A stretch of DNA of 64,000 nucleotides from Streptomyces antibioticus (GTDB lineage Bacteria > Actinomycetota > Actinomycetes > Streptomycetales > Streptomycetaceae), in the NCBI RefSeq assembly GCF_001514065.1, contig NZ_KQ948422.1:558001-622000 (forward strand), written 5' to 3'. Below the pieces are notes generated by a model. It was not told the DNA's origin. It made no database searches and saw nothing but the letters and a program-made list of their open reading frames with translations. Each line of letters starts with the position of its first letter. Positions within the stretch are counted from its first letter, which is position 1. A program made the position numbers and the translations under genes. Shown here piece by piece: positions 32,957-41,103 of the stretch.

Positions 32957-34873
32957 ATGAACTTCGGTGGCCCAGACGATCTGGCCTTCTCCCAACCTGC
33001 GCCGGCGGCGGTCATCGGCGACAGGTACGAACTGCGGCTGCTGCTCGGCTCCGGAGGCATGGCCGAGGTGCACCTCGCGCACGATCTCCGGCTCGACCGC
33101 AGCGTCGCGGTGAAGACTCCGCGCACCGACCTCGCCCACGATCCGGCACTCCAGGAGCGGTTCCGGCGGGAGGCCATGTCCACCGCCTCGCTCAACCACC
33201 CGGCCATCGCCGCCGTCTACGACACGGGCGAACACTTCTCCTACGGGTGGCAGTTGCCGTACCTCGTAATGGAGTACGTCGACGGCACCACCCTGCGCGA
33301 GGCCCTGTCCTCCGGACCACCGCTGACCGTCGAACGCGCCATGGAGGTGACGGCGAGCGTCCTGGAGGCGCTCGCCCATTCCCACCAGCAGGGCATCGTG
33401 CACCGGGACATCAAGCCCGCCAACATCATGGTGACCTGGTCCGGTCAGGTCAAGGTGATGGACTTCGGCATCGCCCGTGACGCACGGGACGTCGGCATGA
33501 CCCAGACCTCCATGGTGATCGGCACCGCGCAGTACCTCTCCCCCGAGCAGGCCATGGGACACGCCATCGACGCCCGCTCCGACCTGTACTCGGTGGGGTG
33601 CCTCGTGTACGAACTCCTCACCCTCCGCACGCCGTTCACCGGCGACTCGCCGATGGCGGTGATGTACCAGCACATCCAGGAGGAACCACGGCCGCCGAGC
33701 CTCTACAACCCCGAGGTCGGTCCGCAGGTCGATGTGATCGTCCTGCGGGCGCTGGCGAAGGACCCTGCGTATCGCTACCAGTCCGCGCAGGAGATGCTCG
33801 CCGACGTCGAGGCCTACCTCGGGGCGCAGACCGTCCTGGACCGGACGTTCGACAGCGTCGACGAGGAGCCGGACGGCGATGACACGGCGGAGAGCGGTCG
33901 CCGCAGAGGCAATGCCGCGCTGATCGGGACGGGTGTCGCGGTCGTCGTCGCGGCGCTGGTGCTCGGCTGGTTCATGTTCGGGCGCGGTGCGGCCGGCGAC
34001 GGCAAGACGGACGTACCCGATCTCGTCGGCCAGACCCTGGAGGAGGCCCGGCGCACGGCGGACAACGTCGAACTCACGCTCACCGTCGCCAGGAACGAGC
34101 CCTGCGCGGACCAGCCCAAGGGACACATCTGCACGCAGACCCCCGTGGACGGCCGGCTCGACAAGGGCGAGGCGGTGTCGGTCACCGTCTCCACCGGCGC
34201 GCCGAAGGTGGAGGTGCCGGACGTCACGGACAAGGACGAGGACGACGCGTCCCGTGTCCTGGAGGACAAGGGCTTCAAGGTGAAGCTCCGGCACAAGGTG
34301 TCCGCCAGGGACGCCGGAACCGTTCTGGCACAGGATCCGGCCGGCGGCGAGAGCGTCGAGAAGGGCACCGAGATCACCCTCACGGTCGCCAAGGAGGCCG
34401 AGAAGGCCACGGTTCCCGACCTCACCGGCAGCACGCTGAGCGAGGCCCGCAAGCTGCTCGCCGAGCACGACCTCGAACTGGGCGACACCACCGAGGTGGA
34501 GAGCAGCGCGGCGGCCGGGACCGTCGTCGAACAGAGCGCCGTCGCGGGAGATGAGGTCGAGCCCGGTTCGTCGGTCGACGTCCAGATCGCCAAGTCGGTG
34601 CAGACCGTGCAGATCCCGGCGGACATCATCGGCAAGACCCTTGCCGAGGTCCAGAACGAACTGGGCGACCTCGGCCTCCAGGCGAGCGTCGCCTCCGGGT
34701 ACTCCCAGGCCTCCGACGCCGTGGTCACCTCCAGCACCCCGGCGGCCGGGAGCGAGGTCGAGGCGGGCAGCACGGTGGTCGTCGTCACCGAAGAGCCTCA
34801 GGACACCTCGCCGGACGACGGGACACCGGACGACGGGACGTCGACGACGGGAGCGACCACCGACGACCAGTGA
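32957..34873 (+). CDS. PASTA-domain Ser/Thr protein kinase (PknB type)
   Basis: The 638-residue membrane kinase has P-loop GSGGMAEV (31-38), catalytic Lys53, HRDIKPAN (149-156), DFG (169-171) and a Thr-rich activation segment. A transmembrane helix follows (about 320-342, ALIGTGVAVVVAALVLGWFM). Outside are four PASTA repeats (about 352-615), which in PknB bind muropeptides or lipid II. Unlike the usual PknB it is not beside pbpA/rodA/FHA genes, so it is an orphan copy. No Shine-Dalgarno precedes ATG 32957; with AATTAT seven bases ahead, a leaderless message is likely. The promoter overlaps the 24-bp operator. Confidence 0.93.
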   Translation: MNFGGPDDLAFSQPAPAAVIGDRYELRLLLGSGGMAEVHLAHDLRLDRSVAVKTPRTDLAHDPALQERFRREAMSTASLNHPAIAAVYDTGEHFSYGWQLPYLVMEYVDGTTLREALSSGPPLTVERAMEVTASVLEALAHSHQQGIVHRDIKPANIMVTWSGQVKVMDFGIARDARDVGMTQTSMVIGTAQYLSPEQAMGHAIDARSDLYSVGCLVYELLTLRTPFTGDSPMAVMYQHIQEEPRPPSLYNPEVGPQVDVIVLRALAKDPAYRYQSAQEMLADVEAYLGAQTVLDRTFDSVDEEPDGDDTAESGRRRGNAALIGTGVAVVVAALVLGWFMFGRGAAGDGKTDVPDLVGQTLEEARRTADNVELTLTVARNEPCADQPKGHICTQTPVDGRLDKGEAVSVTVSTGAPKVEVPDVTDKDEDDASRVLEDKGFKVKLRHKVSARDAGTVLAQDPAGGESVEKGTEITLTVAKEAEKATVPDLTGSTLSEARKLLAEHDLELGDTTEVESSAAAGTVVEQSAVAGDEVEPGSSVDVQIAKSVQTVQIPADIIGKTLAEVQNELGDLGLQASVASGYSQASDAVVTSSTPAAGSEVEAGSTVVVVTEEPQDTSPDDGTPDDGTSTTGATTDDQ

Positions 34874-34905
34874 GACGCCGTTCACCGCCGGCGGTATTGG
34901 CTTGC

Positions 34906-35667
34906 CTACTCCTCGGGCTCCCAGGCGATGATCTGCTCGAACACCTGCCGATCGCCCTCGATCTTCAGGTCGTCCAGCGTGAGGCGGCCCCAGACGAAGA
35001 GAAGCAGTTGCTCGGCCGTGCCCGTGGCCGATACGGAGGCAGGCGCGGCGTCGTCGGTGAGGGGTGCGGGCCAGGCGCCGGTGCCGTCCAGCACGAGGAG
35101 CCAGGAGCGGCCCTCGGTGGCGTGGTACTGAATGGTGGCGGGCTCGTGCGGCCACGCCGCGGGGGTGGAGTTGCAGGTGTCGAGGAACTCGGCCACGCCG
35201 TCGATCGCGACGTCCACCGGCATCGGTTGCACGGCGCCTGCGGCGAGTTGAGCGTCGTAGGTGTGCACCAGCAGCTCGTGCACCCGGCGCCGGGCGACGC
35301 CCCAGGCATTCGCGGGTGACACGCCCGCGCTCCACCACGTCCAGCACTCGCGCTCCGGGCCCGCCTCGCGCAGTGCGCTCAGCAGCAGCTCGTTCGACTC
35401 GGTGTACCAGGCCAGCAGCGCGTCGAGCTCGCGCGGCGCCTTCGCGGCGTCCTTGGCCGGCGGAGCCTCGGCCGGGCCCGCGGCGACGATGGTGGCCCAC
35501 CAGCGCTGGCCCGTACCCAGGTGCTGCACCAGATCGAACACCGTCCACTCGGGGCAGGACGGCACCGGCGCGTCAAGGCCGGGCGCGGCGGCAACCGCAC
35601 TCCGGAACGCGGCCGACCGCTCGTCGATCAGTCGCAGCAGGGCGGAATACTCAAGACTCTCTGTCAC
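34906..35667 (-). CDS. Maleylpyruvate-isomerase/DinB-like mycothiol-dependent enzyme
   Basis: The 253-residue protein has the four-helix DinB-like N-terminal domain of the mycothiol-dependent maleylpyruvate isomerase family. Metal-binding histidines appear in WTVFDLVQHLG and ARRRVHELLVHTYDA, and the MDMPI C-terminal segment contains AEQLLLFVWGRL. Such cytosolic proteins use mycothiol to isomerise or detoxify electrophiles; the substrate here is unknown. It converges with the kinase gene, 32 bp apart. Confidence 0.87.
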   Translation of the reverse strand: MTESLEYSALLRLIDERSAAFRSAVAAAPGLDAPVPSCPEWTVFDLVQHLGTGQRWWATIVAAGPAEAPPAKDAAKAPRELDALLAWYTESNELLLSALREAGPERECWTWWSAGVSPANAWGVARRRVHELLVHTYDAQLAAGAVQPMPVDVAIDGVAEFLDTCNSTPAAWPHEPATIQYHATEGRSWLLVLDGTGAWPAPLTDDAAPASVSATGTAEQLLLFVWGRLTLDDLKIEGDRQVFEQIIAWEPEE

Positions 35668-35723
35668 ATGACTTACCTATCAGCCCAGTTCAGCGACCGC
35701 ACTCCATTTCTTTTCCGTCATGG

Positions 35724-35749
35724 CGCGCCCTCGATGCGTCGAGGGCGCG
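35724..35749. terminator. Hairpin 1 of three between MFS gene and MDMPI gene
   Basis: CGCGCCCTCGA pairs with TCGAGGGCGCG (11 bp) around a TGCG loop. Confidence 0.5.
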
Positions 35750-35763
35750 TCTCGGTCGCGGAC

Positions 35764-35808
35764 AACAAAAAGGGGACGGTGCCAGGTGTCCCCTCCCGGC
35801 ACCGTCCC
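35764..35808 (-). terminator. Intrinsic terminator of the MFS transcript
   Basis: On the minus strand, GGGACGGTGCC (35808-35798) pairs with GGCACCGTCCC (35783-35773) over 11 bp. It is followed by CCTTTTTGT, a genuine T-tract and so a good rho-independent terminator for the MFS gene, about 85 bases after its stop. Confidence 0.75.
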
Positions 35809-35850
35809 GGGGCCGTGCGCCGCTCAGGCACAGCCCGTTCTGGGGGTGGA

Positions 35851-35877
35851 GGAGGCCGGAATCAGGTTCCGGCCTCC
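35851..35877. terminator. Hairpin 3, next to the MFS stop codon
   Basis: GGAGGCCGGAA pairs with TTCCGGCCTCC (11 bp, 5-base loop), 12 bases after the MFS stop on the minus strand. Confidence 0.5.
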
Positions 35878-35889
35878 GGTGTACGAGGC

Positions 35890-37503
35890 TCAGACGTCCA
35901 CGGTCTCGGTCTGCTCCGCGGTGGCCGCTGCCGCATCTGCCTCACCGTGCTTGGTGGTGTGCCCCCGGCCGGGCAGAACGGCGATGACGATCAGGGTTCC
36001 GGCGGCCATGATGATGCCGCCGATGAGGCTGGTGTGGGCGATGGCGTGGGCGAAGGACTCGTGCACCGCTCCCAGCAGGGTCTGGGCCTGCTCGGCGCCG
36101 CCCTGGGGGTTCTTGGAGACCTGCTCGGCGACCGCGATGCCACCGCCGACGGAGTCCTTGGCGACGTCCATGGCGTCAGCCGGGAGGTGGCCGCCGACCA
36201 TGTCGGTGAGCTTGTCCTTGTAGGACGTGGCCAGCAGCGAGCCGAGGATGGCGATGCCCAGGGCGCAACCCAGTTCCAGCGCGGTGTCGTTGGCGCCGCC
36301 GCCGACGCCCAGCTCGTCCTCGGGGAAGGAGCCCATGATGGTGTCGGTGGCCGGGGCGAGGCTCAGGCCGATGGCGAAGCCGAGCAGCAGCAGGGGCGTC
36401 AGGAAGTCGGTGTAGGTCGAGCCCGTCTCGATCTGGGTGAGCAGGAAGACGCCCGCGGTGCCGATGACCATGCCGGTGCCGACCACGATCTTCACGCCCA
36501 GCTTCGGGGCGAGCTTGCCGGTGACGGCGGAGCCGACGAACACGGCGCCGGCCAGGGGCAGCAGGCGGATACCGGTCTCCAGGGCGTCGTAGCCGAGGAC
36601 GAACTGCAGGAACTGGGTGGAGTAGTAGATCGAGCCGAAGGTGCCGAAGAAGAAGAACAGCACCGCCATCATCGAGCCGCCGAAGGGACGCTCGGTGAAC
36701 TTGCGGACGTCCAGCATGGGGTTGGGGTGCTTCAGCTCCCAGGCGACGAAGGCCAGCAGGCCCACGCCGGCGACGACGGCCGCGGTGATCGGGCCAACGC
36801 CCCACCCGAAGTGCGGGCCTTCGATGGTCGCGTAGACCAGGGAGCCGACCGAGGCGATCGACAGAAGCCCGCCGACGTAGTCGATGCGACCCATGCCCTC
36901 CGCCTTCGACGGCGGCACGAGCAGCAGCGCGCCGACGACGCCGAGGACGGCGACGGGGACGTTCATCAGGAAAGTGGAGCCCCAGGCGTGGTTCTCCAGC
37001 AGCCAGCCGGCGGCCAGTGGACCGGCGGCGATGGCGAGCCCGGAGGTCGCGGACCAGGCGGTGATCGCCTTGGCGCGCTCGGCGCGGGGGAAGATCGCGA
37101 CCAGCAGTGAGAGCGTGGCCGGCATGACGACGGCGGCACCGACGCCCATGATCGCGCGGGCTGTGATGACGAGGTTCGTCGCATCGACCAAGCCGCCCAT
37201 CACCGAACCTCCGGCGAAGATCAGCAGGCCGAGGACGAGGGCGCCGCGGCGGCTGTACTTGTCGCCGATCGCGCCCAGCACCAGCATCAGCGCGGCGTAG
37301 GGGACGGTGTAGCCGTCGATGACCCACTGCAGGTCACTGCTGCTCAGCCCCAGGTCCTTGGTCATGTCGGGGGCGGCAACGATCAGTGACGTGTTCGCCA
37401 TGACGACGATCAGCAGGCTCAGGCACAGGACCAGCAGGGCCCACCAGCGGCGGTGGTAGGGCTCCGTCATCTTCTCGACGGGCGTGTTCGGAAAGAGCGG
37501 CAT
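35890..37503 (-). CDS. MFS drug exporter, DHA2/EmrB-QacA type (14 TM)
   Basis: The 537-residue membrane protein has about 14 hydrophobic segments. It carries the DHA2 motifs: motif A-like GDKYSRRGALVLG, motif C region in WSATSGLAIAAGPLAAGWL, and the opening LLIVVMANTSLIVAAPDMTK typical of EmrB/QacA exporters. Proton-driven export of a lipophilic compound is expected. GAGGAG lies about eight bases before ATG 37503; the frame is open to 37581. It is divergent from tetR 37692 with two operators in between, the classic exporter/repressor arrangement. Confidence 0.93.
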   Translation of the reverse strand: MPLFPNTPVEKMTEPYHRRWWALLVLCLSLLIVVMANTSLIVAAPDMTKDLGLSSSDLQWVIDGYTVPYAALMLVLGAIGDKYSRRGALVLGLLIFAGGSVMGGLVDATNLVITARAIMGVGAAVVMPATLSLLVAIFPRAERAKAITAWSATSGLAIAAGPLAAGWLLENHAWGSTFLMNVPVAVLGVVGALLLVPPSKAEGMGRIDYVGGLLSIASVGSLVYATIEGPHFGWGVGPITAAVVAGVGLLAFVAWELKHPNPMLDVRKFTERPFGGSMMAVLFFFFGTFGSIYYSTQFLQFVLGYDALETGIRLLPLAGAVFVGSAVTGKLAPKLGVKIVVGTGMVIGTAGVFLLTQIETGSTYTDFLTPLLLLGFAIGLSLAPATDTIMGSFPEDELGVGGGANDTALELGCALGIAILGSLLATSYKDKLTDMVGGHLPADAMDVAKDSVGGGIAVAEQVSKNPQGGAEQAQTLLGAVHESFAHAIAHTSLIGGIIMAAGTLIVIAVLPGRGHTTKHGEADAAAATAEQTETVDV

Positions 37504-37605
37504 GGTCGGGCTCCTCGGCAGGAGGTGAAGCGGAGGCTTCGGGGGTGTGGAAAACGATGGGATCGGTGCACGCGGGGCCAAGAGGGGGCCGGCACCAGGG
37601 GCAGC

Positions 37606-37629
37606 TAATTGCCCGTTGATGTGCAGACT
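37606..37629. promoter_or_regulatory. TAATTGC-N10 operator copy, exporter/tetR intergenic region
   Basis: TAATTGC-N10-GCAGACT. The left arm is identical to the kinase-promoter operator and the right arm is degenerate after GCA. The internal segment ends in GTTGATGT, like GCTGATGT of the next copy. Centre-to-centre distance to the next copy is 27 bp. Confidence 0.6.
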
Positions 37630-37632
37630 AGT

Positions 37633-37656
37633 TTATTGCTCGCTGATGTGCAACTA
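37633..37656. promoter_or_regulatory. TTATTGC-N10-GCAACTA operator copy
   Basis: The same 24-bp layout as the sites at 32925 and 37606: arms TTATTGC and GCAACTA, with internal TCGCTGATGT. It lies 35 bp before the tetR start. Confidence 0.68.
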
Positions 37657-37691
37657 TCGAGTCGCCCTCCCCCGCCTACCGGAGGTTCGAC

Positions 37692-38330
37692 ATGATCCAC
37701 GCACACCTGACAGCCGCCCCGGAACGCAGCCGCACCCTGCTCACACGGGCCCGCATCCTGGAGGCGGCCCGGCAGGAACTCAGCCGTGACCCCGACAGCA
37801 GCCTCGGTGACATCGCCGAGGCGGCAGGGGTGGTGCGCCGTACGCTCTATGGCCACTTCCATGGCCGGGCCGCCCTGGTGGAGGGCCTGGTGGAGGAGGC
37901 CACGTGGGCCTTGCGGCAGGCGCTCGCGGCCCCGCGCGCGCCGGTGGCGGATGCCGTCACGGAGCTGGCGCGCTTCGTCCTCGCGGTGTGGCCCGTCGGA
38001 GATCGCTACCGCATCCTGCTCAGACTCGCGCCCCAGGACCTCGGAGCCGATCGGCTGACGGAAGTCCTGGCTCCCGCGCGGGACATGGCGGAGGCGATCA
38101 TCTCCCGGGGACAGCGGCAGGGCGCCTTTCAGGCCGGCATACCCCCGGTCGTCCTGACCCGGGCGCTGGAGGGGTACCTGCTGGGGCTTCTGGACTGCGC
38201 GAACAGCGCGGCCTGGAGCGACGACGGCGCCGACAGCGCGGCCGCCGCCCTGATCGCGATGGGCGTGGCCGAAGACAGTGCCGCGGTGTGCGTCCACGGA
38301 CTCGTCCGCCCCGCGGGCGACGCCGCGTAG
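37692..38330 (+). CDS. TetR family repressor of the MFS exporter
   Basis: The 212-residue protein has the helix-turn-helix ARILEAARQELSRDPDSSLG...AAGVVRRTLYGHFHGRAAL and an all-helical ligand domain (LARFVLAVWPVGDRYRILLR). GGAGG stands six bases before the ATG. It is divergent from the exporter and 35 bp from the nearest operator copy, so it probably represses both. Its recognition helix is nearly the same as that of TetR 32228, which suggests shared DNA sites. Confidence 0.92.
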   Translation: MIHAHLTAAPERSRTLLTRARILEAARQELSRDPDSSLGDIAEAAGVVRRTLYGHFHGRAALVEGLVEEATWALRQALAAPRAPVADAVTELARFVLAVWPVGDRYRILLRLAPQDLGADRLTEVLAPARDMAEAIISRGQRQGAFQAGIPPVVLTRALEGYLLGLLDCANSAAWSDDGADSAAAALIAMGVAEDSAAVCVHGLVRPAGDAA

Positions 38331-38367
38331 GCGCGCACTTCCCGAGCACCACTCGAAGAGGAGAACC

Positions 38368-39150
38368 ATGTACCAGTCCCCCCACGACGAGAAGTACGTC
38401 GGCGAGCCCTACTACGGCGACGGTTCCGTGTATGCGAGCCCTCCGACCCGGACCAGGCGGCGCATGATCATCGCCGCCGCGTCCCTGGCGGCCCTGCTGG
38501 TCGGCGGAGTCGCGGTCGACCGGATCGCCGCAGTCCGTGCGGAGAGCCGTATGGCCAAGGCGTTCCAGGACGGCATGGGAACCGCCGATCGGCCGTCGGT
38601 GCATGTCAGGGGCTTTCCCGTACTGGCCCAATTGGCTGCGGGCAGCCTGGACCATGTCGACCTGACCGCCCACGACATTCCGGCCGACGGCACCACCCGG
38701 CCGCTCCCGGTGACGAAGCTGACGGTCGGGATGGACGGGCTGAAGACCTCGGGGAGCGCCGACGAGGCTCACGCGGACAGCGTCACAGCGACCGCGTTCC
38801 TGTCGTATGCGGACGTGTCGAGCGCACTCGGCGTGCAGGTGTCACAAGGAGACGAGCCCGGCCGGGTCGACGCGACCGCGAGTCTGCCGCTCGTCGGCGA
38901 CGTGACCGTGAGCTCGGCCGTCTCGGCGGCCGACGGCAACAGCATCGCCTTCACGGACGTACGCGCGGAGCAGGGTGAACTGCTCCCGCCGCTGAAATCA
39001 CTGCTCGACAAGGCCCTGGACGAGCCCATTCCGCTGCAGAACGTGCCCGAAGGGCTCCGGCTGCGGTCGGTCACCACCACCGGGGACGGAATCGACGCCC
39101 GCTTCACAGGCCGCTCGGTCACCTTCCACCCGGACTCGTCGTCCGCGTGA
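38368..39150 (+). CDS. LmeA-like phospholipid-binding protein (DUF2993)
   Basis: The 260-residue product has a cytosolic N-terminus rich in Tyr, Ser and Pro, then a signal anchor (RRRMIIAAASLAALLVGGVA). Outside is a DUF2993 domain with the usual start FQDGMGTADRPSVHVRGFPVLAQLAAGSLDHVD (first part as landmark), FTDVRAEQGELLPPL and a terminal FTGRSVTF. Mycobacterial LmeA binds phosphoinositides and supports mannan elongation; a lipid-binding envelope role is inferred. GAGGAG lies before the ATG, 38 bases after the tetR stop, so it is probably co-transcribed. Confidence 0.85.
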   Translation: MYQSPHDEKYVGEPYYGDGSVYASPPTRTRRRMIIAAASLAALLVGGVAVDRIAAVRAESRMAKAFQDGMGTADRPSVHVRGFPVLAQLAAGSLDHVDLTAHDIPADGTTRPLPVTKLTVGMDGLKTSGSADEAHADSVTATAFLSYADVSSALGVQVSQGDEPGRVDATASLPLVGDVTVSSAVSAADGNSIAFTDVRAEQGELLPPLKSLLDKALDEPIPLQNVPEGLRLRSVTTTGDGIDARFTGRSVTFHPDSSSA

Positions 39151-39152
39151 GG

Positions 39153-39788
39153 TCAGGGGGCGTCAGGCAAGGGGCGCCGGGCGACCTCGTGCGCTTCGTC
39201 CGCGGGCAGGCCCAGCATCCGCAGGACCATCTCGGCGAGGTTGACCGCGGCCTCGTCGCCGTCCACCTCGGGGCGGGCGAATCGCAGTTCCACCAGGGAC
39301 AGCAGGGTTCCGCCCAGCGCGGACAGGGCGACCATGGGATTGACGGGCGTGAAGCGGCCGGAGTCGATGCCGACCTGGAGATCACGCAGAGCGCGTCGGG
39401 CCAGTCCCTTGCCGGAGTGGATGTGCCCGAGGCCACGGCGGCGCAGGACCTGCATCAGCTCCGGGTGGGAGTCGGCCATGCGGGCACTGAGCCGAAACCC
39501 GCCCGCGACCCGCTCCGCCGGATCGTCGATCCCCGTCAGACGCTCGTCGAATTCCTGCCCGAACTCCTCGAGGGCGTCGATCACCGCCGCCTCGAACAAC
39601 TCCGCCTTCGAGTCGAAGTGGTTGTAGAAGGAGCCGAAGCCCACGTCGGCGCGCTCGGCGATCGCCTGGATGCTCGCGCTGGTGTCGCCGCTCTCGGCAA
39701 GTATCTGCCGAGCCGCTCGCACGAGAGCCCCACGGGTCTCTGCGCGACGTCGCTCGAACCGGTTGCTGGGCGGGGCTGACGTAGACAT
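39153..39788 (-). CDS. TetR family regulator of the adjacent aromatic catabolic operon
   Basis: The 211-residue protein has the TetR helix-turn-helix ARQILAESGDTSASIQAIAE then ADVGFGSFYNHFDSKAELF and a helical C-domain. It is divergent from the VOC/FAH/hydroxylase operon (start 39925), so it likely controls it. ATG 39788 has no Shine-Dalgarno but stands exactly seven bases after TAGACT, a good actinobacterial -10 for a leaderless transcript. A TAAC-GG-GTTA repeat at 39800-39809 overlaps that -10. It ends two bases from the converging LmeA-like gene. Confidence 0.92.
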   Translation of the reverse strand: MSTSAPPSNRFERRRAETRGALVRAARQILAESGDTSASIQAIAERADVGFGSFYNHFDSKAELFEAAVIDALEEFGQEFDERLTGIDDPAERVAGGFRLSARMADSHPELMQVLRRRGLGHIHSGKGLARRALRDLQVGIDSGRFTPVNPMVALSALGGTLLSLVELRFARPEVDGDEAAVNLAEMVLRMLGLPADEAHEVARRPLPDAP

Positions 39789-39829
39789 GCGCAGAAGTCT
39801 AACGGGTTACCCCATACAGATCGCAGTCC

Positions 39830-39890
39830 TGATGAATCCATCATTTCCTGCGGCGAACGTCTTGACGACAGAACTGTCACAGTTGATGAT
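39830..39890 (+). promoter_or_regulatory. Promoter region of the aromatic catabolic operon
   Basis: TTGACG at 39862 and GATGAT at 39885 with a 17-bp spacer form a plausible promoter about 35 bases before the first ATG. TGATG-N4-CATCA (39830-39843), just upstream, may be part of an operator for the divergent TetR. Confidence 0.45.
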
Positions 39891-39924
39891 TTCCTCATTG
39901 CGGCAATGTTGCTCGGAGGGCACC

Positions 39925-41067
39925 ATGTCTGAAACACGCGTCAACGGGGACGTCCTCACGGCCCACCAGGACCTCCACAGTGAGCAGGGCGCCCTGCGCG
40001 GCGAGCACCCCGGCCGCTCCCGGAATCCCGTGATCAAGGTGGCGGACCTGGCCTGGCTGGAGTTCGAGAAGCCCGACCTGGACCGGGCGGAGGTCTTCGC
40101 CCGCGACTTCGGCTTCGGTGTCGCCGCCCGCACCGAGAGCGAGCTGTGGCTGCGGGGCACCTTCGCGGGCTCGCCCTGCATGGTGATCCGGCGTGGTCGT
40201 ACGTCCCGCTTCATCGGTCCGGCGTTCCGCGCCGCCGAACGGGCCGACCTGGACCGGCTGGCCCGCGCCACGGGCAGGGACGTGCGGGACGCCGACGTTC
40301 CCGGCGGCGGCAAGGGCGTCGACCTGCTCGACCCGTCCGGCTTCCCGGTCCGGGTCGTGCACTGCGGCGAACAGCTCCCCGCACTGCCGGAACAGCAGCC
40401 GCTGCTCCTCAACATCGGCACGGATCACCGTCGTGTCAACGCCACCCAGCGGCCGCCGCGCGAGCCGTCCCGCATCCAGCGCCTGGGCCACGTGGTCCTG
40501 GAGACCCGCGTGTTCGGGCGGGCCCTGGACTGGTACCTGGACACCCTCGGGATGATCGTGTCCGACTTCCTGTTCCTGGACGGACAGCGCGGGCGCGGTC
40601 CCACGATGGCATTCATCCGCTGCAACCTGGGCGGCGTGCCCGCCGACCACCACACCCTCGCCATGCACCTGGGGCCGGGCACGGGATACGTCCACTCCGC
40701 CTACCAGGTCACCGACCTGGACTCCATCGCCGCCGGTGGCGAATACCTCAAGGAGCGCGGATACAAGCGCAGTTGGGGCATCGGCCGGCACATCCAGGGC
40801 AGCCAGCTCTTCGACTACTGGCGCGACCCCGACCACTTCATGCTGGAGCACTTCGCCGACGGCGACCTGTTCTCCTGCGACGTCGAGCCCGGCTGGGCGC
40901 CCATGTCGACCAGCGGCCTCGCCCAGTGGGGCCCGCCCGCCACCCGCGACTTCATCGGTGCGAACCCCTCACCACAGCGGGTCCGCGATGTCATCGACGC
41001 CCTGCGCGGCGACAACGAGATGGACCCGGCACGACTGTTCGGCCTGCTCAAGGCCGCCAACTCCTGA
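39925..41067 (+). CDS. Two-domain VOC family extradiol dioxygenase-like protein
   Basis: The 380-residue protein has two glyoxalase/extradiol beta-alpha-beta modules. In the second, His in LGHVVLETRVFG, His in LAMHLGPG and Glu in HFMLEHFADG give the two-His-one-carboxylate iron site of type I extradiol dioxygenases. It probably opens a catechol made by the hydroxylase two genes downstream. GGAGGG stands six bases before the ATG. It is first gene of the operon, followed by the FAH hydrolase gene. The precise catechol is unknown. Confidence 0.88.
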   Translation: MSETRVNGDVLTAHQDLHSEQGALRGEHPGRSRNPVIKVADLAWLEFEKPDLDRAEVFARDFGFGVAARTESELWLRGTFAGSPCMVIRRGRTSRFIGPAFRAAERADLDRLARATGRDVRDADVPGGGKGVDLLDPSGFPVRVVHCGEQLPALPEQQPLLLNIGTDHRRVNATQRPPREPSRIQRLGHVVLETRVFGRALDWYLDTLGMIVSDFLFLDGQRGRGPTMAFIRCNLGGVPADHHTLAMHLGPGTGYVHSAYQVTDLDSIAAGGEYLKERGYKRSWGIGRHIQGSQLFDYWRDPDHFMLEHFADGDLFSCDVEPGWAPMSTSGLAQWGPPATRDFIGANPSPQRVRDVIDALRGDNEMDPARLFGLLKAANS

Positions 41068-41103
41068 CCCCCGCACCCGCATCCCCCTCACAAAGGCACT
41101 GAC

